From contig OX638323.1 of the NCBI GenBank assembly GCA_951812715.1, positions 1,302,001 through 1,366,000 of the forward strand: a stretch of 64,000 nucleotides of DNA. Reading direction: 5' to 3'. The position numbers and the translations under genes are program-made. The notes beneath the pieces are model-generated. The model searched no databases, was not told the origin of the DNA, and worked only from the letters and a program-made list of their open reading frames with translations. Each line of letters starts with the position of its first letter. The first letter of the stretch is position 1. Shown one piece after another: positions 52,037-61,280 of this stretch. This DNA is from an uncultured Pseudohongiella sp. (GTDB taxonomy: Bacteria > Pseudomonadota > Gammaproteobacteria > Pseudomonadales > Pseudohongiellaceae).

Positions 52037-52693
52037 CTAGGAATCGCCGCCGGAATCGTCAGGCGGTTGTTGCTGCGTTTTCGCTATTCGCTTTTCATTG
52101 ATCTGATTTGCGCGTTGCCAGGCTTCGCGTTGCATGCAGCGGTCCGCGAATTCCCGGAAAATCGGCCGCTCTTCAATGGTGCCGAACTGGATACCCCAAC
52201 TCAGATGAGAGCCGATGTACACATCCACTGCCGTGAACTGGTCTCCACAAATCCAGGACCCGTTACCCAATGCCGCCTCTACAGCGTTCAGGGTGTCCTG
52301 GATGCTTCCATATCCCAGCATCATGCTGCTTTCGGGCGTGGATTCCCACTTCATGGACTTTGCCATGAGCGCCTGTTCCACCGGCCCGGCCCCGAAGAAC
52401 ATCCAGCGATAGAAATCGGCAAGCGCTGCCGGCGTCGATGGGATCAGACCCTTTTCCGGATACGTCGCGGCCAGGAATGTAAGAATGGCGGGACCTTCGG
52501 TCACGACCGCACCGTCATGAACCAGGGCCGGAACCTTGCCCATCGGATTGATACGCAGATATTCGGCGGACTTCATGGGTTCGCCGTAATCCACCCAATG
52601 CGTTTCATAGGGCTCGCCCAATTCTTCCATCATCCAGTGGGCTATGCGCCCGCGCGACATGGCGTTGGTGTAGAAATCGATCTTCGCGGTCAT
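52037..52693 (-). CDS. Glutathione S-transferase
   Basis: 218 residues from ATG 52693, placed by AAGGAG just upstream. Thioredoxin-like N-terminal domain (KIDFYTNAMSRGRIAHWMMEELG, then NPMGKVPALVHDGAVVTEGPAILTFLA with the cis-Pro) and an all-helical C-terminal domain ending with a Q-rich tail. The catalytic residue near Ser/Asn in FYTNAMSRGR is typical of beta/theta-like GSTs. The start overlaps the stop of the upstream membrane-protein gene. Confidence 0.92.
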   Translation of the reverse strand: MTAKIDFYTNAMSRGRIAHWMMEELGEPYETHWVDYGEPMKSAEYLRINPMGKVPALVHDGAVVTEGPAILTFLAATYPEKGLIPSTPAALADFYRWMFFGAGPVEQALMAKSMKWESTPESSMMLGYGSIQDTLNAVEAALGNGSWICGDQFTAVDVYIGSHLSWGIQFGTIEERPIFREFADRCMQREAWQRANQINEKRIAKTQQQPPDDSGGDS

Positions 52694-53124
52694 TCGGAAC
52701 TCCTTGATTTCGCTTGCAATCGTTGGTGAATCCATATCGCCAGCAGCGCCATGGGAATATAGGCAAGGCTCAAATCCAGCACCAGGAACCAGGCCGGCGC
52801 CGGAATCATGAAGGCATTGGCAATGCCGCCAAGCAGAAAAAGGCAGCCAACCAGAAGCGCGGCCAGCCTTGCCTGCCGCACCGCCGCCAGGCAGGCAATC
52901 AAACTTCCGGCAAGCGTTCCGCCGGCGTGGGCGATGAACGGGAATATGAAATGTCGCGGCCCGAACAGATCCGCGGCGGCGCTCAGGCTATCCGAATCGG
53001 TAACGTCGACACCCGGCGGCAGCGGTATGATTTCGCTGCCGACGATTACCAAACCCATGTTGACGATCGAGCCCCCCACCATGCCGGCGATCAGCCCAAG
53101 CAACAGTTTCAGAATCAAATTCAT
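52690..53124 (-). CDS. Small membrane protein between PhoD-like and GST genes
   Basis: 144 residues, four predicted membrane helices (about 5-27, 60-85, 88-106, 112-132). FIFPFIAHAGGTLAGSLIACLAA is the best conserved-looking part. The start overlaps the stop of the PhoD-like gene and its stop overlaps the start of the GST gene, both by ATGA, so the three are translated as a unit. Family not recognised. Confidence 0.8.
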   Translation of the reverse strand: MNLILKLLLGLIAGMVGGSIVNMGLVIVGSEIIPLPPGVDVTDSDSLSAAADLFGPRHFIFPFIAHAGGTLAGSLIACLAAVRQARLAALLVGCLFLLGGIANAFMIPAPAWFLVLDLSLAYIPMALLAIWIHQRLQAKSRSSE

Positions 53125-54704
53125 CCGCGGCGGCTCAAACTGAAGTTCGAAAAGGGTTGTAAGCCGTCGATAGCGTCGAGGCCCATTTCCGGCAGCCAGG
53201 TGAATTGCCTGACCTCTATACTGTCCGGGTCCACATCGACGATGGTGAATCCGTTCTGCTCCAGCGGTTTGACGCGTTCTTCCACTTCGAGATCGACCGG
53301 CGCCTTGGGCTCGATGCCCCGGGAGCCACTCGGCCAACCGGTGCCGGTGCTGACCGGACCCGCGAGTACCGACTGGATGGGATTTTCGAATACGACGCCG
53401 CCACTGCGATGAATCAGGCCCGAACCGATCGCATGCAGGTCGCCGGAGATCATCAGCGCGATGCGCTCGTCCTGGTTCGACAGCGAGGAAAGAATGCGCT
53501 GATGCTGGGAGAACCAGCCGCTTTGCCAATAGGGTTTGGGATTCTCCAGGCCGAGCGTGCCGTCCGGTTGCAAAAAATCCGGATACCACTCGCCCCATTT
53601 GCCCGCGGTCCAACCCATGGGCGTGGACGGAATATGAATCAGGTGGCGGGCGGCCGCTTCGTCGGCGGTGCGCCGCGCCAGCCAGCGCTCGGCCTGCTGT
53701 TCGACGAAAACGCTTGTCGGCCCGGCTACGGAAATGAACCTGCGGCAATCGTACAACAGCAATTCGAGAAGATTTCCCCAGCGATACGAGCCGTAGGACT
53801 CGCTTAATCCATCGTTCCGGGACCCGGCCAGATGAGCGGGCCGGTTCGCTTCCGGCAGATACTCGGGAAAATACAGCGACTGTTGCGCCCGGCCGAGCCG
53901 GGCGGTGAAATTGCGCGGCGGAAACGTGAAGACTTCGTCGGTGCCTTCGTCGTTTTCGAAGTAATCGTGATCGTCCTGGGTCAGGATCAGCGGCACCGAG
54001 CGAAAATCCGTGGCGTATAGCGCGCCGAGTTGCTCATCGAGACAGCCGGTCAGGGTAGTCTCGTTGGGCGAGCCGAATACCGGTAAATCCTCGTCGAAAC
54101 TGCCGTATTTGCCCCAGATGAATTCCCTGGTCCGCCGCGCGGCCTCGCTGTTCCAGCGTCGGGCGACGGTCTGATCCCAATACACCTGATCGCCGATGCC
54201 CACGGCGAGATCCGGACTGAAGCTCAAGGCGCGCTGAAACATGCGGCGGCGCGTGCTTACCGGCAGATAGCGCCAGACTCCGTTTTGGCCAACCGCGTCG
54301 TCGGGCCCACCGGCGCAGGTATACACCAGCAAGCGAAAACTTTCCGCCGGCGCGTCCGGCGCAGGCGTCGTGCGCAGCGGCCAGGATTCGGCAAGCGCGG
54401 CGCCGCCTTCGCGAAGTTGCAATTCGTATTCCTGGCTGCTTTCCAGGCTGTCCGCGGTAAACGACCAGAATCGACCGAGCGTGTCGCCCGGACGGCCGGG
54501 TATCTCGCGTGAGCCGATGCGCAGCAACGGGTTCCGCCTGGCATTGGCGAAAGAAACCTTGAGCAGAATCGTGTCGTGATTGACGAGGGGAATGAGATGG
54601 CTGATGTCGCCGCCGCCCCAGTTTTCGGCTGCCTCCATGCGTCCACTCATAAGGGCCGAAGCCGAAACCATGCCGCTGTAATGAAGGAATTTCCTGCGGT
54701 CCAC
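53121..54704 (-). CDS. PhoD-like alkaline phosphatase / metallophosphatase, Tat-exported
   Basis: 527 residues. The start is GTG 54704: GGAGG lies five bases upstream and it opens VDRRKFLHYSG, a twin-arginine signal, whereas the open frame further upstream adds an implausible leader. Fibronectin-like N-terminal part, then metal-binding motifs GIGDQVYWDQ, LTQDDHDYFEND and MISGDLHAIGSG of PhoD/calcineurin-type phosphatases. It probably hydrolyses a phosphodiester in the periplasm. Downstream genes are coupled by ATGA overlaps. Confidence 0.9.
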   Translation of the reverse strand: MDRRKFLHYSGMVSASALMSGRMEAAENWGGGDISHLIPLVNHDTILLKVSFANARRNPLLRIGSREIPGRPGDTLGRFWSFTADSLESSQEYELQLREGGAALAESWPLRTTPAPDAPAESFRLLVYTCAGGPDDAVGQNGVWRYLPVSTRRRMFQRALSFSPDLAVGIGDQVYWDQTVARRWNSEAARRTREFIWGKYGSFDEDLPVFGSPNETTLTGCLDEQLGALYATDFRSVPLILTQDDHDYFENDEGTDEVFTFPPRNFTARLGRAQQSLYFPEYLPEANRPAHLAGSRNDGLSESYGSYRWGNLLELLLYDCRRFISVAGPTSVFVEQQAERWLARRTADEAAARHLIHIPSTPMGWTAGKWGEWYPDFLQPDGTLGLENPKPYWQSGWFSQHQRILSSLSNQDERIALMISGDLHAIGSGLIHRSGGVVFENPIQSVLAGPVSTGTGWPSGSRGIEPKAPVDLEVEERVKPLEQNGFTIVDVDPDSIEVRQFTWLPEMGLDAIDGLQPFSNFSLSRRG

Positions 54705-55046
54705 GATCGCCTCCGATGCAAGCAAAGCTTTGATTGGAGTTCCGGCCAATCCTATCACAAGACCAGGCGGTCGCCAGGATTGGAAATCGATCGGTGCGAG
54801 GCGTCACGCCAACTCAACGGGACTAACGATTCCGACGCCACTTCGCTCGCGGATCGGCGTGCTCCGACCTCGCTCCGACCAGACCCAGCCTGACTTCAAT
54901 CCTTGCCGTTCGATTCCGCGAATCCGCCATATCGCCTCGCAGGCCCGAGATATCGCCATGCGCTGCAATGATTATCGTGCTTATTGCTGGCGCCTCAGCA
55001 CAAAAGTTCTCGCGCAATCAGCATGGAAATTGGCGTAATTTGTCTT
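54705..55046. other. Intergenic region
   Basis: 342 bp between the ACC deaminase gene and the PhoD-like gene, both on the minus strand. Beyond the GGAGG for the PhoD-like gene I see no gene, repeat or clear promoter. Confidence 0.4.
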
Positions 55047-56066
55047 CTAACCCTTCCGGTAGCGGTAGGAGTAAGCGTTTATCGCGGGGACGCCGCCCAG
55101 ATGAGCGTAAAGAATTCTGGAACCGACGGGGAAGAAGTCCTTCTCGATGAGATCAATCATCCCCTGCATGGATTTTCCCTCATAGACCGGATCGGTAATC
55201 ATGCCTTCGGCGCGGGCCGCGAGCCGCATGGCAGCGCTGGTCTCCGCGCTGGGTACGCCATAGGCCGGATAGGCATAGTCAGGATTGATATGAACGTCTT
55301 CGTCCGTTATTTCCTGTTCGAGTCCGATCAGCGCCGCGGTATTTCTGGCGATTCTCGCCACTTGCTTCCGCGTCTGGTCAATGGTGGCCGATGCGTCAAT
55401 GCCGATTACCCGGCCGGCGCGGCCGTCGGCCTTGAAACCGGCGATCATGCCGGCCTGGGTCGAGCCGGTTACCACACAGACGACGATGTAGTCGAAGCCG
55501 AGACCAAGTTGCGCTTCCTGGGCGCGCAATTCCTCGGCGAAGCCGACATAGCCAAGACCGCCGAACTTGTGTTCCGAAGCGCCCGCGGGAATGCCATAGG
55601 GTACGCCGCCGGCCTCGCGCACTTCCTGCATGGCTTCCTTCCAGGAATCGCGGATGCCGATGTCGAAGCCGTCATCGACGATGCGCGAATCCGCCCCCAT
55701 CAGCCGCGACAGCAGAATATTGCCGACCCGGTCATAAACCGCATCGTCCACGGGAACCCAGCTTTCCTGCACCAGCCGGCAGCCCATGCCGAGCTTGGCC
55801 GCGACGGCCGCTACCAGCCGCGTGTGATTCGATTGCACGCCGCCGATCGACACCAGGGTATCGGCGCCCGCGGCGATGGCGTCGGGCACGATGTATTCGA
55901 GCTTGCGCAACTTGTTGCCGCCGAGGGCCAGACCGGAATTGCAGTCTTCGCGCTTGGCCCAGATCTCGACCTTGCCGCCCAGGGCTTCCGATAGCCGTTG
56001 TAAAGGCTCGACCGGCGTCGGTCCGAAAGTCAGCGGATATCGTTCAAAGTTTTTCAGCAGTGTCAT
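55047..56066 (-). CDS. acdS: 1-aminocyclopropane-1-carboxylate deaminase
   Basis: 339 residues. It converts ACC, the ethylene precursor, to 2-oxobutyrate and ammonia with [31 protein letters not shown] is the family opening. PLP-lysine is Lys52 in GGNKLRK; Ser79 in GGVQSNHTR, Tyr-Glu in [12 protein letters not shown] and Leu in LGGVPAIN correspond to the residues that distinguish true ACC deaminase from D-cysteine desulfhydrase (Tyr, Glu and Leu kept). Length is as usual. Single gene. Interaction with a plant or algal partner is possible but not shown. Confidence 0.93.
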   Translation of the reverse strand: MTLLKNFERYPLTFGPTPVEPLQRLSEALGGKVEIWAKREDCNSGLALGGNKLRKLEYIVPDAIAAGADTLVSIGGVQSNHTRLVAAVAAKLGMGCRLVQESWVPVDDAVYDRVGNILLSRLMGADSRIVDDGFDIGIRDSWKEAMQEVREAGGVPYGIPAGASEHKFGGLGYVGFAEELRAQEAQLGLGFDYIVVCVVTGSTQAGMIAGFKADGRAGRVIGIDASATIDQTRKQVARIARNTAALIGLEQEITDEDVHINPDYAYPAYGVPSAETSAAMRLAARAEGMITDPVYEGKSMQGMIDLIEKDFFPVGSRILYAHLGGVPAINAYSYRYRKG

Positions 56067-56141
56067 TTTCGCGAATTCGCCATCGGCAGGTGGAAATGCT
56101 GCTCTTCGTTCGCCCGGCCGGATCTGCTCGTCGCTGTCGGC

Positions 56142-56495
56142 TTAACCGAGGCGAGTACCATTAGGAACGGTATTGTCAGGCCTGACAAGCACAACCGCTC
56201 CGTCGGGACGATTGAAACCGGTAACAAGACATTCCGACATGATGGGACCGATCTGTTTCGGCGGAAAATTGGTGACCGCAACCACCTGCCGCCCTACCAG
56301 TTCTTCCCTCGTATAAAGATCGGTAATCTGTGCGCTCGATTTGAGAACGCCGACATCCGGGCCAAAGTCCACTCGCAAGATATATGCCGGCTTGCGCGCC
56401 TCGGGAAATTCATCGGCCTGCAACACCGTGCCAATGCGGATTTCCACCTTTTCGAAGTCGCTCCAACTGATTGTCTGATCAATCGACATACACAT
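56142..56495 (-). CDS. csaA: CsaA-like protein (tRNA-binding OB fold)
   Basis: 117 residues. ISWSDFEKVEIRIGTVLQADEFPEARKPAYILRVDFG and TNFPPKQIGPIMSECLVTG are the export-chaperone CsaA signature; the OB fold dimerises and may bind unfolded proteins or RNA. Start ATG 56495 with AGGA five bases upstream; ATG 56489 is an alternative. Confidence 0.9.
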   Translation of the reverse strand: MCMSIDQTISWSDFEKVEIRIGTVLQADEFPEARKPAYILRVDFGPDVGVLKSSAQITDLYTREELVGRQVVAVTNFPPKQIGPIMSECLVTGFNRPDGAVVLVRPDNTVPNGTRLG

Positions 56496-56518
56496 TTCCG
56501 TCCTTTTCTCTTCGATGC

Positions 56519-56788
56519 CTATTTCCAGTTGCCGCGAATTTTGTCACACATGGCCAATGCTTCTTTCGCAATCGATGCGATCCCTTCGAAATCGCCCCTG
56601 ACGACAAGGTAGCAGACTGCAAGCCAGCTTCCGCCGCGGGCAAACGCGTCAGGCAGTTCGAGTGAATCCGCAAGATTCGCGGGCGAGATTCCGCCGCGGC
56701 ATCGGCGTCCCCCGCCTGAACCAGGGCGATCAGCGGAGTCGGTTTGAGAATTTTGCCGGTTCCAGTGGCTTGAGCGCTGCCTGACATA
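56519..56788 (-). pseudogene. Internally deleted and frameshifted KDPG aldolase (eda-like) pseudogene
   Basis: Reading on the minus strand from ATG 56788: MSGSAQATGTGKILKPTPLIALVQAGDADAA matches the start of KDPG/KHG aldolases. After a junction near 56700 a different frame gives GGISPANLADSLELPDAFARGGSWLA and GDFEGIASIAKEALAM, the C-terminal 'PTGGI..N..yL..p.v.aVGGSWl' part. The middle with the catalytic Lys and Glu is gone. The intact enzyme splits 2-keto-3-deoxy-6-phosphogluconate. Confidence 0.82.
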
Positions 56789-56906
56789 ATTCCACTAGTC
56801 GCAGTTACCAATATTCGGGAATCGAGTATTTGAAGGCACTCTTTACCTACCTTAACAGAGTGCGGTGGACTCTTGTATCGCCTGTCCGCCGCCGGTATCG
56901 CAAGCC

Positions 56907-57809
56907 TCACTCGATCAAGCCAAAGAACCGCGGCAGGCCTTCGCTGAATTCCGGAATAAATGTAATCAGCATTAGCACCGCAAACATGGCCACGTACATG
57001 GGAATCATGGGTCGCACCATTTTATTGATCGTCGTTTTGGCCAGGGCGCAGCCGACAAACAGTATTGTTCCCACCGGCGGAGTGCAAAGACCGATGCAAA
57101 GGTTGAGCACCAGCATGATGCCGAAATGCAATGGCGACATTCCCAGATTTAGCGCCACGGGCAGGAATATTGGCGTGAAGATCAGCACTGCCGGCGTCAT
57201 GTCCATGAAGATGCCGACAACGAGTAGGACCAAATTGATCAGCAGCAGAATGACAATCGGATTTTCGCTGATGCCGACGAGACTTTCCGCGACCAGGGCC
57301 GGAATGTTCAAATACGCGAGAATCCAGGACATGGCGATAGACGCGGCTATCAGGAACATAACCACGGCCGTTGTCTGTGCCGATTTAAGACAGATCTGGG
57401 CAATGTCGGCAAGCTTGATTTCTCGGTAGATCGCGGTCGAAAGAAATAGCGCGTAAAGTACGGCGATCGCACCCGCCTCCGTTGCCGTGAAAATTCCGGC
57501 GAGAATTCCTCCAATCACGAGCACGATAAGGAACAGGCATGGCAGCGCCGCTATGGTCCGCGCGACCGCCTCGCGCGCCGAGACCCTCTCGCATGCCGGT
57601 AAATCGTGGCGCTTGGCGTAGTAGCCGCAAACCAGAACTATCGCCAGACTGATCAGGATGCCGGGCGCATAGCCAGCGACGAACAGCGCGGCTACCGAAA
57701 CGCTGCCGCTGGCGACGGCGTAGACAATAAGCGTATTGCTCGGCGGAATGAGCAAGCCCGTAGTCGCGGCGCTGACTCGGACGGGGGCTTGACGGCATGA
57801 TCGCTCGGG
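56907..57809 (-). pseudogene. 5'-truncated TRAP transporter large permease (DctM-like)
   Basis: The open frame from the TAA at 57810-57812 holds about 300 codons (SAATTGLLIPPSNTLIVYAVASGSVSVAALF onward) ending GLPRFFGLIE. Full DctM proteins have about 425 residues; the first third is missing and the reading starts inside the conserved 'GtiGpiIPPS' region. No DctP binding protein or DctQ small permease is nearby. Downstream lies the aldolase pseudogene, so both are probably remains of a sugar-acid uptake and catabolic locus. A shortened protein starting at TTG 57755 is possible. Confidence 0.75.
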
Positions 57810-57859
57810 TTAGACTGAACGCCTCACGCTGCTAATTGTTTTTCCCAGGGAGTATTCCA

Positions 57860-58417
57860 GTGCGCCGATCCACGATTTTGACGATTGCCGGCATTTCCGC
57901 GGCAAGCATATTGCTATTGGCCGCCTGCGAGGCGCCGCGAGTGAATCTGTTCCGTTATAGCGAACCGGGAACGCCGCTGGCGCTGGGCGACGAAGTTAAA
58001 CTCGACTTTTTTACCAATGAAATGAGTTTCAATACCGGCGTTTTGCTCGAAGCCGGCGCGGGCTATGCCTTTAATATCGCTATTCTGAGCGCCTGGATCG
58101 ACCGCGATGTCGATACCAATGAAACGGGCGAAAAACTCGATGAACGAGGTTTCGACAACAGTTTGATGCCCTACGATTGGGTGGGCTACTTGCGCCGTTC
58201 GCGGGATCACAACTGGTTTGAACTCATGCTGCACCAGCCGTCCTGCGCGCGCGCAAGCCTGATTGGAGTTTCCGATCTCGAATTCGATGAGGAAAGCGGC
58301 AGTTACGGTTTTGTTGCAACCTGCGACGGCAATCTAGCATTATTTGTCAACGACAGTGTAGGGTTTTACGGAAATAACGTTGGTTACGCGAATATTTCCC
58401 TGACCCGGCTGCACTGA
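57860..58417 (+). CDS. Lipoprotein of unknown function
   Basis: 185 residues from GTG 57860 with AGGGAG seven bases upstream. Signal RRSTILTIAGISAASILLLAACEAP with lipobox LAAC. The mature part is beta-rich, with GVLLEAGAGYAFNIAILSAWIDRDVDTN, WFELMLHQPSC and FVNDSVGFYGNNVGYANISLTRL; the last block resembles the end of PA-IL-like (LecA) or Cu-binding beta-sandwiches, but I cannot assign it. Outer-membrane anchoring is probable. Confidence 0.78.
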   Translation: MRRSTILTIAGISAASILLLAACEAPRVNLFRYSEPGTPLALGDEVKLDFFTNEMSFNTGVLLEAGAGYAFNIAILSAWIDRDVDTNETGEKLDERGFDNSLMPYDWVGYLRRSRDHNWFELMLHQPSCARASLIGVSDLEFDEESGSYGFVATCDGNLALFVNDSVGFYGNNVGYANISLTRLH

Positions 58418-58446
58418 TCCATTCGGCAAAAAGTTGGAGGCGCGCA

Positions 58447-58878
58447 ATGCATACCATGCGACAAATTCTGGACCGCAAGCAGAACAAGCAGATCTGCTCC
58501 ATCCGCCCGGAGGCGAGCGTTTATGACGCGATCAAGCTGATGGCCGATCGCCGTGTCGGCGCGCTGCTGGTGATGACCGGGCCCGAATTGCAAGGCATTA
58601 TTTCGGAACGGGACTATGCCCGTGAAGTCATTCTCAAGGGACGCGGTTCGCGCGATACCCGGGTAGAAGAAATCATGACCACCAATGTGATTTCGGTCCC
58701 ATCCAGGCACGTGGTGGATGCGTCGTTGAATCTGATGACCGACCACCACATTCGCCATCTGCCGGTTGTCGACGATGGCCTGGTCGTGGGCATCGTCTCT
58801 CTCGGCGACCTGGTAAAGGACATCATGAGCGACCAGCGCGCCACTATCGAGCAATTGCAGAACTACATCCGCAGCTAG
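58447..58878 (+). CDS. CBS-domain pair protein
   Basis: 143 residues made of two CBS motifs: SVYDAIKLMADRRVGALLVMTGPELQGIISERDYAREVI and VVDASLNLMTDHHIRHLPVVDDGLVVGIVSLGDLV. Such proteins bind adenosine nucleotides. GGAG lies before the ATG. Its stop overlaps the stop of the convergent ModF-like gene by four bases (CTAG). Confidence 0.9.
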   Translation: MHTMRQILDRKQNKQICSIRPEASVYDAIKLMADRRVGALLVMTGPELQGIISERDYAREVILKGRGSRDTRVEEIMTTNVISVPSRHVVDASLNLMTDHHIRHLPVVDDGLVVGIVSLGDLVKDIMSDQRATIEQLQNYIRS

Positions 58879-60374
58879 ATCTCCGATTGCTCTAGCTGGT
58901 AACCGCCGTCCGCGGCGGCTTTGAAACGCAGGCGGTAATTGATACAGGCAGGCATTTCGCCGGGCGCATGGCTGACATAGATCAGCCGCGTCGGTGTTTT
59001 GTCGGCGATGACATCAAGCGTTTCCAGAATGAAATCCCGGTGATAATCGTCCAGCCCGACACAGGGTTCGTCGAGGATCAGGATATCCGGCTGCTTCACC
59101 ATGGCCCGGGCCAGTAGAACCAGCCGCTGCTGACCGAAGGAAATCTGGTGGTAAAAGGCATTGGCCAGATGCCCGATGCGCAAGGTCGCCAGCCAGGCGC
59201 GGGCGTGATCCCGCTCACTGGCGCCGCTGTCGTCGTACAGCCCTACCGAGTCGAAAAATCCCGATACCACTACATCGAGCACTTTCCAGCCTTGCACATA
59301 GCGGTTGTGCAACTCGTTGGACACGACGCCGAAGCGCCGTTTGACGTCCCAGACAGTCTCTCCGCTGCCCTTGCGCCGGCCGAACAGAAATACTTCCTGT
59401 CCATAGCCCTTGTGATTCTCGCCATCGATCAGGCTCAGCAAAGTTGACTTGCCGCAGCCATTGGGTCCTTCGATCAGAATGTGATGCCGCGCTGCCATGG
59501 TCCAGTCAAGATCGCGCAACACCCGCAGGTCGCCGTAGCCGGCATTGACGCTACGCAATTCGATCATTGTTGCATTTGGTTCAGTTGCTTGCCGCGTCAC
59601 GCCGGGATAGCGGGGAACATCGCCGGGAGCGCTCCCACGCCGACCCCGGAATCGCTTCGCCGCCTGTTCCCAGCCGGCTTCGCTCATCGCGCCAGACTCC
59701 AGCACGCGCAGATTATCCATGACCAGCAGATGAGTAGCATGTGGCAAGCGGTCCTGTTCGCGCCGGCACAGGTGCAGGCTCGCGCAATCAGGGCCCAGTT
59801 GGGCGGCGATAGCGCCGCGGATGCGCGAGCGGGAATCGCGATCTACCGCTTCCAGCGGTTCGTCGAAGACGAGCAGCCTGGAGCGGCCGTTTTGCTGTCC
59901 GTAGAGCGCCCGGGCAATGAGCGCGCGCCGGATCTGTCCGGAAGACAGGAAGCGGATGCCCTTGTTAAGCAGGGCGGTCAGGTCCAGGTCCGCGCTGAGC
60001 TTGCGATATCGGTTTTCGTCCTGATCCGCCGCCGGCAAGGCAGCTCGGATCAGAGCCGATACCAGTGTTCCCTGGTCTTGCGCATTCTCGCTGAAATCGC
60101 TGATGTCCAGCCGTTCGTCCCGGCGCCACAGGCGCTGCTGTTCCTCGAACGAAACCTGCAAGATGTCACGGACGGGATCGAAGCCTTCGGCAAAGCGCAC
60201 GTAGCTGCCGGTTTCAGGGCGACGGCCCGTAATCAGATCAACAAGCAGGGACTTGCCGGCGCCGTTGGGGCCGAACACACACCAATGCTCACCCGCCGCG
60301 ACCTCCAGCAGGTCGATTTCCAGCAGGTCGCGTCTGCTGATGCGGCAGCGGGCGCCTTCGATTCGGAACAACAT
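58875..60374 (-). CDS. modF: ModF-like tandem ABC ATPase
   Basis: 499 residues from ATG 60374. Two ABC domains: Walker A GPNGAGKS and C-loop FLSSGQIRRALIARAL in the first, GPNGCGKS and ISFGQQRLVLLARAM in the second; Walker B LLVFDEP and ILILDEP. Length and order are those of ModF/PhrA, a cytoplasmic ATPase linked with molybdate transport genes in E. coli, whose role is not settled. Here no modABC gene is nearby, though a molybdenum hydroxylase is 40 kb away. Confidence 0.88.
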   Translation of the reverse strand: MLFRIEGARCRISRRDLLEIDLLEVAAGEHWCVFGPNGAGKSLLVDLITGRRPETGSYVRFAEGFDPVRDILQVSFEEQQRLWRRDERLDISDFSENAQDQGTLVSALIRAALPAADQDENRYRKLSADLDLTALLNKGIRFLSSGQIRRALIARALYGQQNGRSRLLVFDEPLEAVDRDSRSRIRGAIAAQLGPDCASLHLCRREQDRLPHATHLLVMDNLRVLESGAMSEAGWEQAAKRFRGRRGSAPGDVPRYPGVTRQATEPNATMIELRSVNAGYGDLRVLRDLDWTMAARHHILIEGPNGCGKSTLLSLIDGENHKGYGQEVFLFGRRKGSGETVWDVKRRFGVVSNELHNRYVQGWKVLDVVVSGFFDSVGLYDDSGASERDHARAWLATLRIGHLANAFYHQISFGQQRLVLLARAMVKQPDILILDEPCVGLDDYHRDFILETLDVIADKTPTRLIYVSHAPGEMPACINYRLRFKAAADGGYQLEQSEI

Positions 60375-60709
60375 TACAGAAATGGCTGTCCCGAGAAGTC
60401 CGTGAAGTACACGCCTGCTTCTCGGTATCCCCACTGATTCGCGGGTATCCCCGATCCTTGTTCCGCTTGATTGCTTTCGTCCGGGGCAGTCAGTAAAGTG
60501 CGCGCCATGGTTCTGAGTTTCCTGAATTGCATGCTCCTTGGTCTGAGTGCATGCAGCCTGAACTGAGTGCGTGTCTCATTGAAAGAGCCATTGAAGGAGA
60601 GTTTGCTCGAATGAGAGCTCCTTTTGAAGCCTTGGATGCTCCTTTGAACGCGATGAGGTTCGAAATTTTGCCTTGCGCCGGTTCAATTTTTCGTCAATAA
60701 GGTCCCCCA
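60375..60709. other. Divergent promoter region of ModF-like and cytochrome c genes
   Basis: 335 bp. Apart from a stretch of short direct and inverted repeats around 60570-60650 (TTGAAGGAG and GAGCTCC-type) I see no recognisable operator, RNA gene or small ORF. Confidence 0.35.
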
Positions 60710-61063
60710 ATGATGCTGCGATTGACCTTGCTGCTGACTGTCATTTTGGCGCCAGCCTGCGCCGGTCCGGATCCGCTCGCGGATCTGGATGGTCGGCGCC
60801 TGTTCTTCGATAACTGCGCCGAATGCCATCAAGCCGGTGGTCAGGGGATTCTCAACGTTTATCCCGCGCTTGACGGTAGCGAGGTGGTATCGGGCTCCGG
60901 CGCGGACGTCGCTCTCATGCTCATCATCGGCCGCGGCGAAATGCCCTCCTTCCGCGGCGCCCTCGGTTCCGCGGAAATGGCCGCGGTCGTCAACTACGTT
61001 CGCAACGCCTGGAGCAACAGCGGCGAACCCATCAGCGCGCGGGAAATCGAAGCTTTATGGTAA
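60710..61063 (+). CDS. Small class I cytochrome c
   Basis: 117 residues. Signal peptide (about 1-18), haem motif Cys36-Ala-Glu-Cys39-His40 and distal ligand Met78 in GRGEMPSF. A soluble periplasmic electron carrier. AAGG lies before ATG 60710; ATG 60713 is the next codon. No partner oxidase or dehydrogenase gene is adjacent. Confidence 0.9.
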   Translation: MMLRLTLLLTVILAPACAGPDPLADLDGRRLFFDNCAECHQAGGQGILNVYPALDGSEVVSGSGADVALMLIIGRGEMPSFRGALGSAEMAAVVNYVRNAWSNSGEPISAREIEALW

Positions 61064-61280
61064 GTACCAACTTGCGCCCGCGGTTTCACGAGCAAGGAAA
61101 CAGTACAACCCAGCCGGCGCCATGGCAATTCCTGCCGGAACGGAGCCATCCCTGCCGCGACCCGAACCGCCGGATGCAACACCGTCTGCTCCGAAGACAT
61201 GAGCCCGAATCAAGACTGCCGGGGCGCGAGTCATCAATCCATTCGCGCGAACCTGACTCTGCGCGGCAACCAAACGGTAG

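Noticed and set aside
54960..54990. Possible FNR-type palindrome around TGATTATCGTG
   Set aside because: Only one half resembles the motif and no promoter-like hexamer lies at the right distance.
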